A DNA stretch of 64,000 nt from positions 17,671,501 through 17,735,500 of the forward strand of contig NC_003283.11 of NCBI RefSeq assembly GCF_000002985.6. Reading direction: 5' to 3'. The stretch comes from Caenorhabditis elegans (lineage: Eukaryota; Nematoda; Chromadorea; Rhabditida; Rhabditidae). The position numbers and the translations under genes are program-made. The notes beneath the pieces were generated by a model. The model did not search any database. It saw only the letters and a program-made list of their open reading frames with translations, and was not told the origin of the DNA. Positions 41,501-53,504 of this stretch are shown here, one piece after another (positions within the stretch are counted from its first letter, which is position 1; each line of letters begins with the position of its first letter).

Positions 41501-42725
41501 TTGAAAAAATTTTGGAAAAATTTGAAAAAAAAAAGTTACTTTTATACTTTTTCTCAATTGTGGTCCGTCGAAATTTTCATAAAATTTTCTGATGTTTTTT
41601 AATCTGGCGAAAAGTTCAAATTCCCTATGAAATTTTCAAAACTTTACTGCGAATTTAATATTGTCTAAAAATTTTCAAAATTAAAACTTCGAAACTTAAT
41701 TTTTTTTTTAATTTCCAATGTTTTTTCAGAGTAACTTCTAACGCACCCTACAGTACACCTACAGTACTAACACAGTACGCCTACAGTACCGTTCACAATA
41801 CCAATACAGTAACCCTACAGTACCCCAGAAAATTTCCAAAATTTTTTTACGAGGTTTTTCAAATTATCTCATAAAGTTTAAATTTTATGAAATTTTCACA
41901 AAATAATTTTCAAAAAAAAAAATTTCAAAAAAAAATGGAGGATAACTTAAAAAAATTTTTTTTCGAAATCTGGCGTAAAATTCAATTTTTCTATGAAATT
42001 TTCGAAACTATACTGCGAATTCAACATTTTTTGAAAAATGCCAAAATGATAACTTCGAATCTTAATTTTTAATTCCGAATTGTTTCTCTCAGTTCCCTAC
42101 AGTACTAATACAGTAACCCTATAGTACCCAGAAAAATTCCAATTTTTTTTTGAAGTTTTTTCAAATTTTCTTACTAAGTTTAAATTTACAAAAATTTCAA
42201 AATATGGTGCGAAATTCAAATTTGTTTTCAATTTTGAAAAAAAATTATTTGTTTAATGGCATTTTGAGTGATTCCTCCAATAAATGTAGATTTTTTTTTC
42301 AAATTTTGCTGGAAAAAAACTCACGCAAAAGGTTTCTCATTTTCCTCCTCATCCGAGCTCGCCAGGGGATCCTCAATTCTTTGAATTTCCGGTGATATTT
42401 CAGGGGTTTCTTCACTCCGAATCGCGTTTTTTCGCTTGAAATCTGGAAATTTACAGTAAATTTAATGGAAAATTAAAAAGTTTTTTGATTAAAAAAAAAA
42501 AAAAAATTTCAATTTTTTTTTCCAAAATTTAAATTATATATTTAAAATAAACTGCGCCGCTATCTTACCATTTTCCGAATGTGATGGTTTTTCTAAATTC
42601 GTCTCATCCTCCTCCGGAATACTGTCCTGTTCCTCCTCATGGATCTCCTCTAGAACAGCTGAATGCCTCGGAACGTTGCCACGTGGATAATAGTTATTCT
42701 GCTGCTGGAATAATCGATTTTTCAT
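38581..42725 (-). CDS. two-pore-domain (TWK/K2P) potassium channel, 634 aa
   Basis: Ten minus-strand exons: 42725-42569, 42442-42325, 41467-41277, 41177-40903, 40504-40382, 40329-40188, 40143-39990, 39516-39143, 39094-38961 and 38817-38581. A long hydrophilic, acidic N-terminus of about 190 residues precedes TM1 (FSVVILVLLYTLLGAVMFW). Pore 1 is NVYTTTGYGS, followed by TM2 (VLVCVYGFIFVPVTLVVL). TM3 is CLLLLASYLGACTIFIY and pore 2 is SLSTIGLGDIMP. TM4 is IISIIFFFGMAVTKVV, then a C-terminal tail of about 140 residues. The protein would be a background K+ channel of excitable cells (family knowledge). Pore 1 lacks the Asp usual after GYG. The ATG lies 5 nt after TTTATTTAG, a likely trans-splice site. 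Introns carry CTACAGTACC and GCCTAA repeats. Confidence 0.88.
38870..38930. repeat. short interstitial GCCTAA (telomere-type) repeat in TWK intron 9
   Basis: About eight degenerate GCCTAA hexamers on the plus strand. Confidence 0.8.
39706..39952. mobile_element. GC-rich element with AGGGCTCCCA inverted ends
   Basis: Left end AGGGCTCCCATAAGG and right end GCTGGGAGCCCT are inverted. Between them GCGCGGAACCCCGAACGTGTCGGCCGC occurs as near-duplicates (first at 39777). It lies in TWK intron 7. Confidence 0.5.
40530..40900. repeat. CTACAGTACCC minisatellite in TWK intron 4
   Basis: About 28 units of 12-15 bp, CCCCTACAGTAC with variants. It runs right up to the donor of exon 4. Confidence 0.9.
41740..41830. 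repeat. CTACAGTACC minisatellite in TWK intron 2
   Basis: Six to seven units; a further two to three are at 42090-42132 in the same intron. Confidence 0.85.
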
Positions 42726-43260
42726 ATTTCTAAATAAAAAAATTAATAACCAACCTCACTGGTCATTCACGAGAACAGTTGTTTGTAATTTGAAATGGCA
42801 GAATTTTTGGAAATTTTTTTTGAAAAATATTGAATTAAACTTTGATCCTTTAACTTGAAGGTGTTCCCAAAATCGTGCTGAAAAAAAAACAATTTTTGAA
42901 ATTTTTTAAAAATTTGAAATTCTGTTTCTAAAACAAAACACGAAAAAAATACAATTTTCGGTAAAAAGGTGATAAGGAGGGGGAGACACAAAGAAAAACG
43001 AAGTTGTAATAATAAATGATAAGTGGTGTGATAAGTGGTGAGGGTTGTGATGATAAGAAGTTAACACATACACCTGAAGGTTATTATCAATGGCCATATC
43101 GATGGTTTTTTTTTATTTTGCAATGTTCATTTCAGGTGTTAAAAACCTTTATTATTTGTTCTAGTTGAGCCAAATTTTTTATGGGTGAATCCTAAAAGTT
43201 TTCCAGTTTTTTTAGGCTTACTTTACCTTTTCACTTCACCTGACCTTGTTTAGGATAGCC

Positions 43261-43773
43261 TTAAAGGTGGGGTAGTCTAATTTTTTTTGTTTTATTGGAC
43301 CTAAAATTGTCTTCTCAAAAAAAAGTTATGACGGCTCTAAAAAGATACTATACTACGTTTTTTTGAGTTCATCGTCAAATTTTGAGTATACATGTTAATT
43401 GCCTTGCGTTTTAAACTTGATTTAGGTATTTTTAAAGTCGAAATTCCCAAAAATGTCGAAGAGATTTTAATTTTTTTTTACCAAATCCCTTTGTTCTTCG
43501 ACTTTAAAATACCTAAATCGAGTTGAAAACGCAAGATAATTACATTGTATACTCAAAATTTGACAGTAATTTAAAAAAAACATTGTTTGCAGCCGCTGCG
43601 ACATTGCCAAGTCGGTCAAATTTCAAGTTTTAACTAATTTTGGCCCATTTTTTGAGACACCATAACTTTTTTTTTTTGAGAATATTTCAAGAAGTCTCGT
43701 TATGAAATTCCGTGTTTTCAGACAATTTCGAGTCTAACAAAACAATAAAAAAATTTGACTACAACACCTTTAA
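43261..43773. mobile_element. foldback element with TTAA-flanked inverted ends
   Basis: Left end TTAAAGGTGGGGTAGTCTAA and right end GACTACAACACCTTTAA are inverted. The inner part is also palindromic (TTGCGTTTTAAACTTGATTTAG facing CTAAATCGAGTTGAAAACGC). It is 513 bp with no ORF, a non-autonomous element with TTAA target preference. Confidence 0.75.
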
Positions 43774-44390
43774 CTTTTTTCAACTTGCTCAAAATCACCC
43801 TAACTGTTTCAAATTAATTTTTCAGGTTTACTTTACCTTTCTTTGGTTTTTTGAAGCTTCACACATTTAAGTATATTAAAGCTTATTTAAATTGTAGAAA
43901 ATGATTCAAATCAACAAACCTGTAAAGTTTCAGAAAAATTGTCAACCTTTTATGGAACCGGTTATATATTTTAAGCTTTAATTTGTAAATTGTCAAATTT
44001 TTCAAAAACTGACGTAATGGTATCCAAAACTTTATTAAATTTGATGGTACGATCCTAATCCAAGAAGTCATTCATAGAAAAATTCTCAAATCTCACAATT
44101 TCTGTTGGCTGGTTGTGTTGTAAGGAGAACGGGAAAAACTTTTAAAAATACGAAAAATTCCACGTTTTACTATCAGAAAGTCCTAAAAAAAATCAAATGA
44201 AAACATTTAGTTACAGGAAAAAAAGTAAATGGAAAACAAAAAAAGTACTTGCGATCAATTTTTATGGTGTTTTCAACAATGATGTCGGTGATAAACAAAA
44301 ACAGATTTTTCTTGAACTTGACAATATTGAGTATAGACAAAAACAGACTAAAGTGTCAAAATCTTAAGTTTTTTTTGTGAAAATAGTTGT

Positions 44391-44455
44391 GCCCACCTTG
44401 GGGTCGAACAAGCGGCATTCAGAGCCGCAGCCTTTTACCGACTGAGCCTCATGGA
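44391..44455 (-). repeat. tRNA-like element
   Basis: Reverse complement: TGAGGCTCAGTCGGTAAAAGG and TTGTTCGACCCCAAGG. Confidence 0.65.
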
Positions 44456-44735
44456 ACCCCAGAGGTGAAATTGGGAAACATTCACCGAAACTGCCTTCAG
44501 ATGACATTCTTATAGGGATTCTCGATTTCTTTTCTCAACAAAAAAAGTAATCCGATCATAAGACACCCGGGCACCTAGGTCAACTTGTTGTAAACATAAT
44601 AAGTTCAATGTGAAGAAACTTGGGGAGGGCGCTGGATTCTTGATAGGATTACGATTTAAGAGGATTCGTGGTGGATGGTATTAGAATTACTGTAACAATG
44701 GTCTCTGGTTTGTTGAGAAAAAAGAAAAATGGGGG

Positions 44736-44884
44736 TATGGGGGCTCGAACCAGTGACCTTCCGACTCACGGTTCAGCATGTTGCCGATTGCGCCATGCGC
44801 GGACCAGCGTATTCTTCGAATGGCTCAACTGGGTAGAGCCTTGACTTCGGAGCAGAAGGTCAAGGGTTCGAACCTCAGTTAGTC
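44736..44884. repeat. head-to-head pair of tRNA-like elements
   Basis: Minus copy 44736-44803 (B-box-like GGTTCGAGCCCC) and plus copy 44817-44884 (GGGTTCGAACCTC), separated by about 13 bp. Confidence 0.75.
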
Positions 44885-45882
44885 TAAATAAGTTTTTTTG
44901 AATGTGAAAAATGAATTTTTGTATACAAAAGTTGATAATCGTTTTAAACTCTTTCAGGTTTTGAAATGTTTTTATCAGATACTTCTGTGGCGAAAAATAT
45001 ATTGAAAAATGAACACAACTAATTTAAAAATGATAAAAGTACAGAAAAAGATATTTGATTGTTTCATTTCATCTTTTTGATGTTTAGACACTTTGATCGG
45101 ACGTCAGCAAGTGGAGAACGATAGGTGGCAAAAGTACATTGTTCTGAAGAAATGTATAGCGGAGTGATGGAAATCTGAAAAAAAATATGCCTGGAAGTTT
45201 TTCAGGAAGATATAAAAATTGATTTAATTTTAAAAATAAAAAACAAGTTCATCTCGTTTAAAAATAATTGTGTTTTTTGCGGGAAGTTCAAATTTTTCTG
45301 AGAAAAAGTTCTGGTGGAATTTGATTATTGTTTTGCACGAAATTCGAAAATTATTTCCAAATTTCTTTTTTATTTTTTTAAATTTGTTAATTTAGTAGGC
45401 AGTTCTGAGTTCTGGCCGATTTTATAAACTTTTTCAAAAATTAATCAACTACTACTATTCATTTTCCATCCCATTTGCGTAAATCCAACATATGTTCATC
45501 ATTCAAAATATAACAAACAATACATCATTTTATCCCTATTTCAGAATTTTTAAGTTAAAAAAGTTGTTTTTCCGTAGCAAAAACTATACAAAACACTCAC
45601 AAAGAGAATCATCTTTCGATTCATGTAAGAAGCCAAAACACATCTGAATATTAGTATAAAACTAGAGATTTATGGAAGTTTTGTACATTTTTCAAGCAAC
45701 ATCTTACGATATTCCAATTTTTTAAACAAAAATATGAGCTGTTTTTAAATGAAAAAATCAGATTTTTTGTTGTAAAACTTTTTAAATTTTCCAAAAATGA
45801 AAACCCCACTAAAAGTAATATAAAATCATCTGTTTTAATCAACAACTTCAGAAAATTAAAAAAACCAGAAAAACTTTGGCTT

Positions 45883-46115
45883 TGGCTTACAGGCTCAGGC
45901 TAAGGCTTAGGCTTTTTCTTAGGCTTAGATTTAGACTGAGGCTTAGGCTTAGTCTAAGGCTTAGGCTTTGGCTTAGGCTTAGGCTTAGGCTTAAGCCTAA
46001 GCTTAGGCTGAAGCTTATGCTTAGTCTTAGGCCTATGTCTAGGCTCAGGCTTGGGTTTAGCCTTAAGCTTAGGCTTGAGGCTTAAACTTAGGCTCAGGCT
46101 TCATCTTCAGCCTAG
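45883..46115. repeat. interstitial TTAGGC telomere-type repeat block
   Basis: About 35 degenerate TTAGGC hexamers on the plus strand (GGCTTAGGCTTAGGC, GGCTTTGGCTTAGG). Confidence 0.92.
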
Positions 46116-47446
46116 TCTTTTAGGTTTTCTCAACACTAAACAATTTCTCAGAAGATCTCTGTAAAACCAAAATTCAAACTTCTTTTATTTCAGTGCAAAA
46201 CAAGCCTCTGTGAAAACCAAAATTCCACAAAAACTAATCGAATCAACTTTTTTCAAATGAAAAAAAAAGTTCCTCATATATTTTCTCAATGTTATCAACT
46301 AAAAATTACGGTACATTTCCTGTTGCTGATTATATATTATTTATTTGTATCATTCCAGTAGATCTTTGGAAAAATTTTCCAAGAATCGCCCTAATTGGGC
46401 CGGTACATTTCAAATGTATAATCCCTAAACGTATTGTATATAAATGAACATGTTTTTTTTTCTTTTTATTACTTTTTTGTTGATGAGCTCGATTTAAAAT
46501 TATTCAGTGATCCTTTCATCTTTTGATTCTGAGTTTAGTCATAAATTTTGACTAATTGTATCATATGGTCATAACGTCATTGGTATAGCCACTTGGGATA
46601 AAAATTGATTCCAACTTCATTAGGTCATTTGCATCAAACTAAATACGCATTATGTTTCTCAAAAAACAATTTTACCAGGAAATTTATATAAAAAATTTTG
46701 GCTGATTTTTCTAGAATTTGTAAAGTTTCTTCAAATTTAAAAGAATTTTTCAAGGGTTTTTCTTTTAGAACCAAAATTTTGAGAAATTGTTTTTGTAAAT
46801 TGAAAAGTTTCAGATCCTTCTAATACATTTCTAAAGTTTTATAGAACATTTTCGAAATTTCTGGAACTTACTAGCAACCTCTTTCTAGCATTTTCTCGAG
46901 TTTCTTCAAATCGAATGTTTCAAAGGATCCTTATATTTGGAAATATTTTCTTAATTTTTTTTAAATTTTCCAGAATTTTCTCGGATTTCATACTACTTTT
47001 ATGGAATATTAAAATATTTCTAAAACTTGCTAACTGTTTTCAATACTTTTTAAATAATTTTCTGAAATGTTTTCGGCAAAAATAAATCATTTCTAGTTTT
47101 TTAGAACTTGTCGGATTTTTATGAAATATTCTCGGATTTTTCAAAACTTAATAGCATCTGCTGAGCAAATAATTCCAATTTCTGAAACTTTGAAATTTTT
47201 TTTGGAAATTTCTAAAAACTTGATGAACTTTTTTCCTTTTTTATTAGTTTTCTTATGTTTTGAAGAAACTACAAACTATTCCAAATTTTTTTAAATTTTT
47301 CAGATTTTTTTTAACTTGCCAGATTTTTCCTTACCAAATTCCTATAAATCCTTTCTAGTACTTTCTACTTTTGTTTTAGATTTTTAGTATTTTCCGATAA
47401 TTTGTTTTCCTTCGTAGAGATATTTTTACTTCTTTCAGCCCTCCCA

Positions 47447-49793
47447 ATGACTGTTTCATTCGAAGAAGTCTCCGACAATTCCTACCTGATCGCTGTGATC
47501 TTCTGTGTCTCCTGTAACATTTTGCTCCTTTACCTTGTCTACACTAAAAGCCCAAAACACGTGGGAACTTACAAGTACCTGATGACCTTCTTCGCGTTGA
47601 ATGGAATCTTGCACTCTGTCTTTGATTTTATTACAAAACCGATTTTCCTAATGTTGGATGGAAATGAAAAACACGGCAGTATTCTGGTGTATTTTGTGTT
47701 GAATAAGAGATTTCCGTCCAAATGGTGGGCAGTGCTGGCCTCTGGTACGTTTTTTTGAAAGATATTTAGGGTGTCTGAAGCAGAGGTGGGCGATTCCGGC
47801 AGAAACTGTCGGACTTGAAATTTCCGGCAAATTGGCAAACGGGCAAATTCCCAAAATTGAAAATTTCCGGCAAGCCGGCAAATGGGCAAGTTGTCGGAAT
47901 TGAAATTTTCGGCAAGTTGGCAAATCGACCAATTCTCGGAATTGAAATGTTTGGCAAATTGGCAAACGGGCAAATTCTTGAAATTTAAAATTTCCGGCAA
48001 ACCGGTAAACTGGCAAGTTGCCGGAAATCGATATTCCGGCAAACCGGCAAATCGGCAAATGCCTGGAATTGAAAATTTCTGGCGAATAGGCGAATCTGCA
48101 AATTGCCGGAATTGAAAAATTCCGGCACATCGGCAAATTGCCGGAATTGAAATTGAAATTTTTTTTTTGGAATTGAAAATTTACGGCAAATCTGAAAATC
48201 CGCATATTGCCCGAATGGAAATTTCTGGCAAACCGGCAAAATGATTTTTCTAGATTTTTTTTCCAGAAATCTATGGCTTCTTCTTGGCTGTGATTTTTGC
48301 GGTCCACTTCATTTTCCGGTATTGGACAATTACCAAGTAAGTTGCACCAAATTTTTTTAAAGCTTTTACAAATTCCTTGGGAATTTTAGAAATTTTTCTG
48401 GGAATTTTCTAAAACATTTTCCGTTTTTTTTTTAGAATGTTCAGAAATATTTTAGAATTTTGTTGAAAATTTTCAAACTTTCTCAATTTTGTTTTTGAAC
48501 AATTTTCAACTTTATCCATATTTCAGAAATGACAAAATCCGTTTTTTCAACTTTCCATACTTCATCTGCTGGATAATCGGGAGCTACTATTTTGGAGTAG
48601 AATACTCCTATATTCTCCACGTAGAGTTCTCAGAGAGACCCGACAAAACTGAATTTATCCGGTACATATCGGCTTACACTTGTTTAAAAAATTTTGAATT
48701 TTCAGTCAAAAAATGTCGGAAGACTTTGGGCACACAATGGACGAGATCACCTATATGGCCGCCAGATTTGTGAAATATTCCGAAGAAGCGGGGGCGTTAA
48801 CTATTGATTGGCGCCAAGTTGGATTCTATTTTGCAGCCACGAAAACTATGATTTTGAGCTTTATTATATTGATTTATTGCGGAATTGCTATCACTAAAAC
48901 TATACGGAAGGACCTGAAAAGTTTAAGATCCAAGGAACGGCTGAGGCTTGAGCTTAATCTGTTTTTGGCGCTTATTGTGCAGGTGAGAGTTTTATTATTA
49001 GAACAATTTTTTTTAATTTGGCATCTTAAAACACTTTCAAAAAATTTTAAAATTTTTTCTCAAAAATTTAAAATTCTGTCACTTTTGGCGCAGTGCGATT
49101 TTTGAAATTTGCCAATCACAAGTCCGGGGTTCAAGTCCGGCTAGTGGTCAAGTATTTTTTCTCACGATGTAGTAGCCTTTTCACAAATTTTTGAGGCTGA
49201 AAAATTGTTTCTGAACTATTTTTCTAAAAAATGTCCGATTGGTGCAGTGCGATTTTCGAGTTCTGCCAATCACAAGTCCGGGAAACGCACTGTGCCAAAT
49301 ATTTTTTCTAGATGTAATTAGGCTATTCCTTAACTAAATAATCTTTATAAGTAGATTTTAGTTATATTTTTTCCTGAATTTTCAAATAAAAAAACCAGCA
49401 TTTTAGACTGTTTCGGAAAAATATCCAAATTTCTTATCAAAAATTGTTTTTTAGTCGGATTTTCAATATTCTTTGTTTCAAAAGTTACGGTTTCAGACAG
49501 TAATCCCCGTTCTCATGATCTACTGCCCGTTCCTTCTCATGTGGAATTTCCCCGTTTTCCTCGGCATAGAAACCGCCCGTCTCACCGGAATGGGCGTGGC
49601 CTTGTATCCGGGAATCGACCCGTTGGCTATTATTTTCATAGTGGCCAACTACCGAAGAGCACTTCTTAAGCCTTTCAGAAAAGTTTTTTTGGTTCAACCG
49701 GCAAGTAGTACCGTCAGAGATATCTCTTCGACAAGCCGTGCTTTGGCCCAAGTTGCCGGAAATCAAGTGGCTCCTGCCGTGGTTATTAATTGA
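47447..49793 (+). CDS. Str/Srj-type serpentine chemoreceptor (7TM GPCR)
   Basis: Exons 47447-47744, 48267-48336, 48527-48661, 48706-48982 and 49497-49793 encode 358 aa; phases 1, 2, 2 and 0 all match. TM1 ends in YTKSPKHVGTYKYLM. TM2 has FALNGILHSVFDFITKP. The last exon has TVIPVLMIYCPFLLMWNFPVF and ALYPGIDPLAIIFIVANYRRAL, the Str/Srj signature. It differs from the three Str-type genes at 0-9 kb (different exon sizes and IDPL rather than MDALV), so it is not a recent copy of them. Intron 1 is a GGCAAATTGGC repeat array. Intron 4 contains two tRNA-like units. Expected in sensory cilia; ligand unknown. Confidence 0.83.
47785..48240. repeat. CCGGCAAATTGGCAAAT intronic repeat array
   Basis: About 12 units of 35-45 bp of the form GGAATTGAAATTTCCGGCAA(A/G)TTGGCAAA. 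It fills intron 1 of the Str/Srj receptor. Confidence 0.85.
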
Positions 49794-50280
49794 CTTTTTT
49801 GCAGATAATAATATTAATAAATGACTTTCTTTAAAATCAATATTTTGAAAAAAAAAAAATTTTTAATCGATAATTTTGTTTTTAATTTTCAAAAAAAATG
49901 TCCAAATGGCGCAATGGGATTTTTGAGAGCTGCCAATCACAACACCGGGGTTCGAGTCCGCCTCGTGGTCAATATTTTTTGTGTTGTTTAATCAGGCATA
50001 TTCACCTGTTTCAAACTTGCAGATCATGATTTTCAGCTATTTTTTAGAAATTTCAAGAATGGCGTAGTGTGATTTCCGCGAGCTGCCGAGCACATGACCG
50101 GGGTTCGACTCCGCTCTATGGTCAATAATTTTTAACACCTTCATTAGGTATATACACGTCTTTGAAAATTGAAAAAGGTTGCTATTAAGTGATTTTCAAA
50201 AATTGTCCAACTGGCGCAGTGGAATTTCCAAGATCTGCGAAACACAACACCGGGGTTCGAGTCCACCTCGTGGTAATTTT
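49085..50280 (+). repeat. five plus-strand tRNA-like units
   Basis: Units near 49085, 49232, 49900, 50055 and 50203 share TGGCGCAGTG-GATTTT, CTGCCAATCACAA and CCGGGGTTCGAGTCC(A/G)CCTCGTGGTC. Same family as the minus-strand array that follows. The first two are inside the receptor intron. Confidence 0.75.
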
Positions 50281-50639
50281 TTTTTGCAGCTGAAAAGTGC
50301 TTCCTTCTTCTTTCCACATCTGATACTGTAGTTGATACTATCACATGTTTTAGTTTTTTGGTGCTTCATTGCCACATGATGTCAGCTTTTTTCTGTCAGT
50401 TCTACTCGTTCCTGTAATCGAAAAAAAAACTTGCGCCTTATCACTTGGGGTCACAAATCACCATTCGAGTTCTTCTGATTACTGCCAAGACTCCACAAAG
50501 ACTTTGCTGCCTTATCGCATGGTACTTGCTACATTCTGTTGAAAAAAAGCAGTGCGTAACAGGAAATAGGCTGGGAATTGACGTCGGAAATGCTGCAGTT
50601 TTGTTGATTTAGTCTAGTTTGGAAAAATTACGACAAGAC

Positions 50640-51476
50640 GGAGCGGACTCAAACGCCGATCTTGAGATTGGAAGCCCATAAGAATACCACTGAGCCATTC
50701 AAACAATATTTTTGAAATTTCATCAAAATAATGATTTTGCATAAAGAAAATATGTTCAGACATTCAATCACATCTTGGAAAAAAAATTTACCACGGGGTG
50801 GATTCGAACCCCGGTCTTGAGATTGATGGTTCTCGGAAATCGCACTAAGCCGTTCGGACACGATTTTCGAAGTTTCCTCAAAATATTGATTTTAAATGAA
50901 AAAAATATGTTTATATATTCAATCACATCCTGGAAAAATTTTTACCACACGGTGGGCTCAGACCCCGGTCTTGAGATTAATAGCCCACCAAAATCCCACC
51001 GCGCCATTCAAACAATATTTTTGAAATTTCATCGAAATAATGATTTTAAATGAATAAATATATTCAGATATTCGCTCATAGCTTGGAAAAATATTTTACC
51101 ACAGGGTGGAATCGAACCCCGGTCTTGAGATTGATAGTCCGCGGAAATCGCACAGAGCCATTCAAACACAATTTTTTACATTTCATCAAAATGATGATTT
51201 TCCATGAAAAAAATGTTCAGATATTCAGTCGCATCCTGGAAAAAACTTTTACCACAGGGTGGACTCGAACCCCAGGGCTAAGAGTTGAAGTCCTCGGAAA
51301 TCGCACTGAGCCATTCAGACCACATTTTTATATTCCATCAAAATAATGATTTTAAATGAAAAAAATATGTTTATATATTCAATCACATCCTGGAAAAATT
51401 TTTTTACCATAGGGTGGACTCGAACCCCGGACATGATTAATAGATTAATAGTCCTCGGAAATCGCATTGAGCCATT
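50640..51476 (-). repeat. tandem array of six tRNA-like units, period about 150 bp
   Basis: Units begin near 50640, 50790, 50942, 51100, 51250 and 51408. Each has GGGTGGA(C/T)TCGAACCCCGGTCTTGAG, TCGGAAATCGCA(C/T)TGAGCCATTC, then a shared spacer CATCAAAATAATGATTTTAAATG and TATTCAATCACATCCTGG. Confidence 0.85.
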
Positions 51477-52159
51477 TGCGCATTTTCTCTAAAATTCTTT
51501 TTTTAGCTTCCAGGCCTTGGTAATTGAGAAAATATGTGTAAAAAATATTTGTCCGATGCACCAAGGCGCAGTTGTAAAATTAAAATAATTTAAAATCGAA
51601 AAATGTTTTTTTTCCGAGCGTTTTTATTGATTTTGTTTAGATTTTAAAAAATTTTTTGGCAATTTTTTCGAAACGTTTTTTTTCAAAAAATACCTTTTAT
51701 AACCTTTTCTCAAAAGTTTAGTCATAAAAATTGTCCGTTTTGATCTTCAAAAGCCGTAATCCTCTTCTCTCATCTATCCCTTTCCCCCTCCCCCCTCTAC
51801 AACCCCCAAGCTACACACCGTCCTCCGATTCAAAGACCGTCTTGCAAAACATTTCGGGTGTTCTTTGGACATGTTATTGACATTAAAAACATGCCATCTG
51901 ATGATAAACACGGTTTTATTGGCCAAAAAGTACCAATTTTGTTGAAAAAATAATGTTAAAAATTTTGGGTCGAAAAAAAAAGATTTTTGAATTTTTTCAA
52001 TCCAATTTTTTTTTCTAGATTTTTAACATTTAAAAAATATTTTTACAGTGATAAGTATTGTGTCTTGTAAACCGTTATCTAGAACCTCTAACCACCAGCC
52101 GGAAAATGATTAGAAGGGTACCAAGGTACACGATACACCATGTAGCAACCTAACAACCC

Positions 52160-52218
52160 TTCTATCTTTCCAACCGTGAGAGGTATCGGAAAATTTTCAA
52201 CTAACAAAATGTTCAGCT
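52160..52218. repeat. hairpin element, right-arm fragment
   Basis: CTATCTTTCCAACCGTGAGAG, TATCGGAAAATTTTC, AAAATGTTCAGC. Confidence 0.6.
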
Positions 52219-53504
52219 AACTATAAGGAACAAATTGTTAGTTGACAAATTTTTGATAGCATCGCTTGCAGGGGCGCTACACGGATTCGAAGAGCGACCC
52301 TTGGACCGTGTTTTTGATTACTCATTGTGAGGGGGAGGGCCGTGAGGAAGAGGCTACAAAGCTACAGCCTGCTACTGGTGGTCAGACATTTTTGGTATTT
52401 GTGTGGGAATGGAGTATAAAAGGGAACAAGGGTCTGCGGAAAAGTACTGGAGTCTTTGGGTTATAGGCTTACCTCACCCGAAATTTCAGAATTTTAACCT
52501 TTGTTTTTCGAAAAAAAAAATTTTTTTTAGTTCCAGCAAATTCCAGAAATTTCTTTTATTTTCCTGAAAGTTTCAGCAAACCAGAACAGTTTTTTAAAAA
52601 TTGTTTTAAAAGTTTCATAAAGTTCCAGCTTTCGATTAAAATTTTCAGAAAGTTATTGAAATCTCCAAAAAAATTTCAAAAAGTTTTCGAATTTTTTCAG
52701 AAATTTGAATTTTCGTCTAAAATTTGAGAAAATCCCGGCAATTAGTACAAATTTTTCTAGAATTTGGAAAAATGATGGAATTTTGTTTATTTACTTAATT
52801 AAGTTAATAAACAAAATTCTAGAATTTTTTAGAATATTTCAAAAAGTTGGAGTAATTGCCGGAATTTTCTCCAATTTTTGAAAAAGGCCTCATCAAAATT
52901 CAGGAGTTTTTTGAGTTTTCCATATTTTACAGAATATTCTGAAATGTTACGAAAAAAATTGAAAATGTTTTTGAAGCCTCACTTTTTTTAAAAGATTTTT
53001 TTCCGCAACCTCACTTTTCTTTTACATTTTGGCTAAAAATTAATTTTCATTTTTCTAAATCTCTTCCTGAAATTTCAAAAGTCCTCAATTTTCCAGGTGA
53101 AGCCTCAAATTTTAAATTTAAATTTTTAGGATAAAAACCTGACCTGATCTCTAGACCTGACCTGATCGAGCTTTTCAACAAAATCCTCTGAACTACAGTG
53201 TACCCCCCTCTCCAAATTATGTCCCTCTTGTCTCTCACTGTGTTCACACAACTTGTTTGCCTCCGGCAAACAGACTCCGCCCCTTCTTTTGCAGTAGTTA
53301 CCTCTTAAAAATCACACCACTAAAACATCACAAACTATTTAAATTCTTCAGTGTTTTGGAATTTTATTTGGAATTTTGGTTTGCTAACTTCTGACGGTTT
53401 GGGACTAGGTTTTCGCCTAGTCCCAAGCTTATGCTTAGGCTTCAAGTTTAAGCTTCATTTTAGGCTTCTAGGCTCTTTGAAACTAAATTCTTCAAATTTC
53501 CAGA

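Larger units (their letters stand above)
42726..47446. other. long intergenic region between TWK channel and Str receptor
   Basis: About 4.7 kb without a supportable exon. It holds a TTAA-flanked foldback element (43261-43773), three tRNA-like elements (44391-44884) and a TTAGGC block (45883-46115). Regulatory sequence for both flanking genes probably lies here, but I see no specific site. Confidence 0.6.
49794..53504. other. long intergenic region between Str/Srj receptor and fat-5
   Basis: 3.7 kb. Left part: tRNA-like units in both orientations to 51476. Middle: pyrimidine-rich 51760-51800 and a hairpin fragment 52160-52218. Right: AT-rich, then a short TTAGGC-like stretch 53410-53475. No exon supported. 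Confidence 0.6.

Noticed and set aside
43074-43097. Upstream coding exon for the 634-aa TWK channel (ATG, then CAG before GTGTATG)
   Set aside because: It ends in phase 0, but the next exon would need phase 2 to read through its ATG.
45876-46085. 69-residue Leu/Arg-rich open frame
   Set aside because: It is the TTAGGC block read as protein; no splice or start context.
47569-48307. Minus-strand open frames with FARLPICRKFQ-type repeats
   Set aside because: They are the GGCAAATTGGC intronic array read as protein.
50640-51476. CRISPR-like array (regular repeats)
   Set aside because: The period is about 150 bp, the units are tRNA-like, the spacers are also repeated and the genome is eukaryotic.
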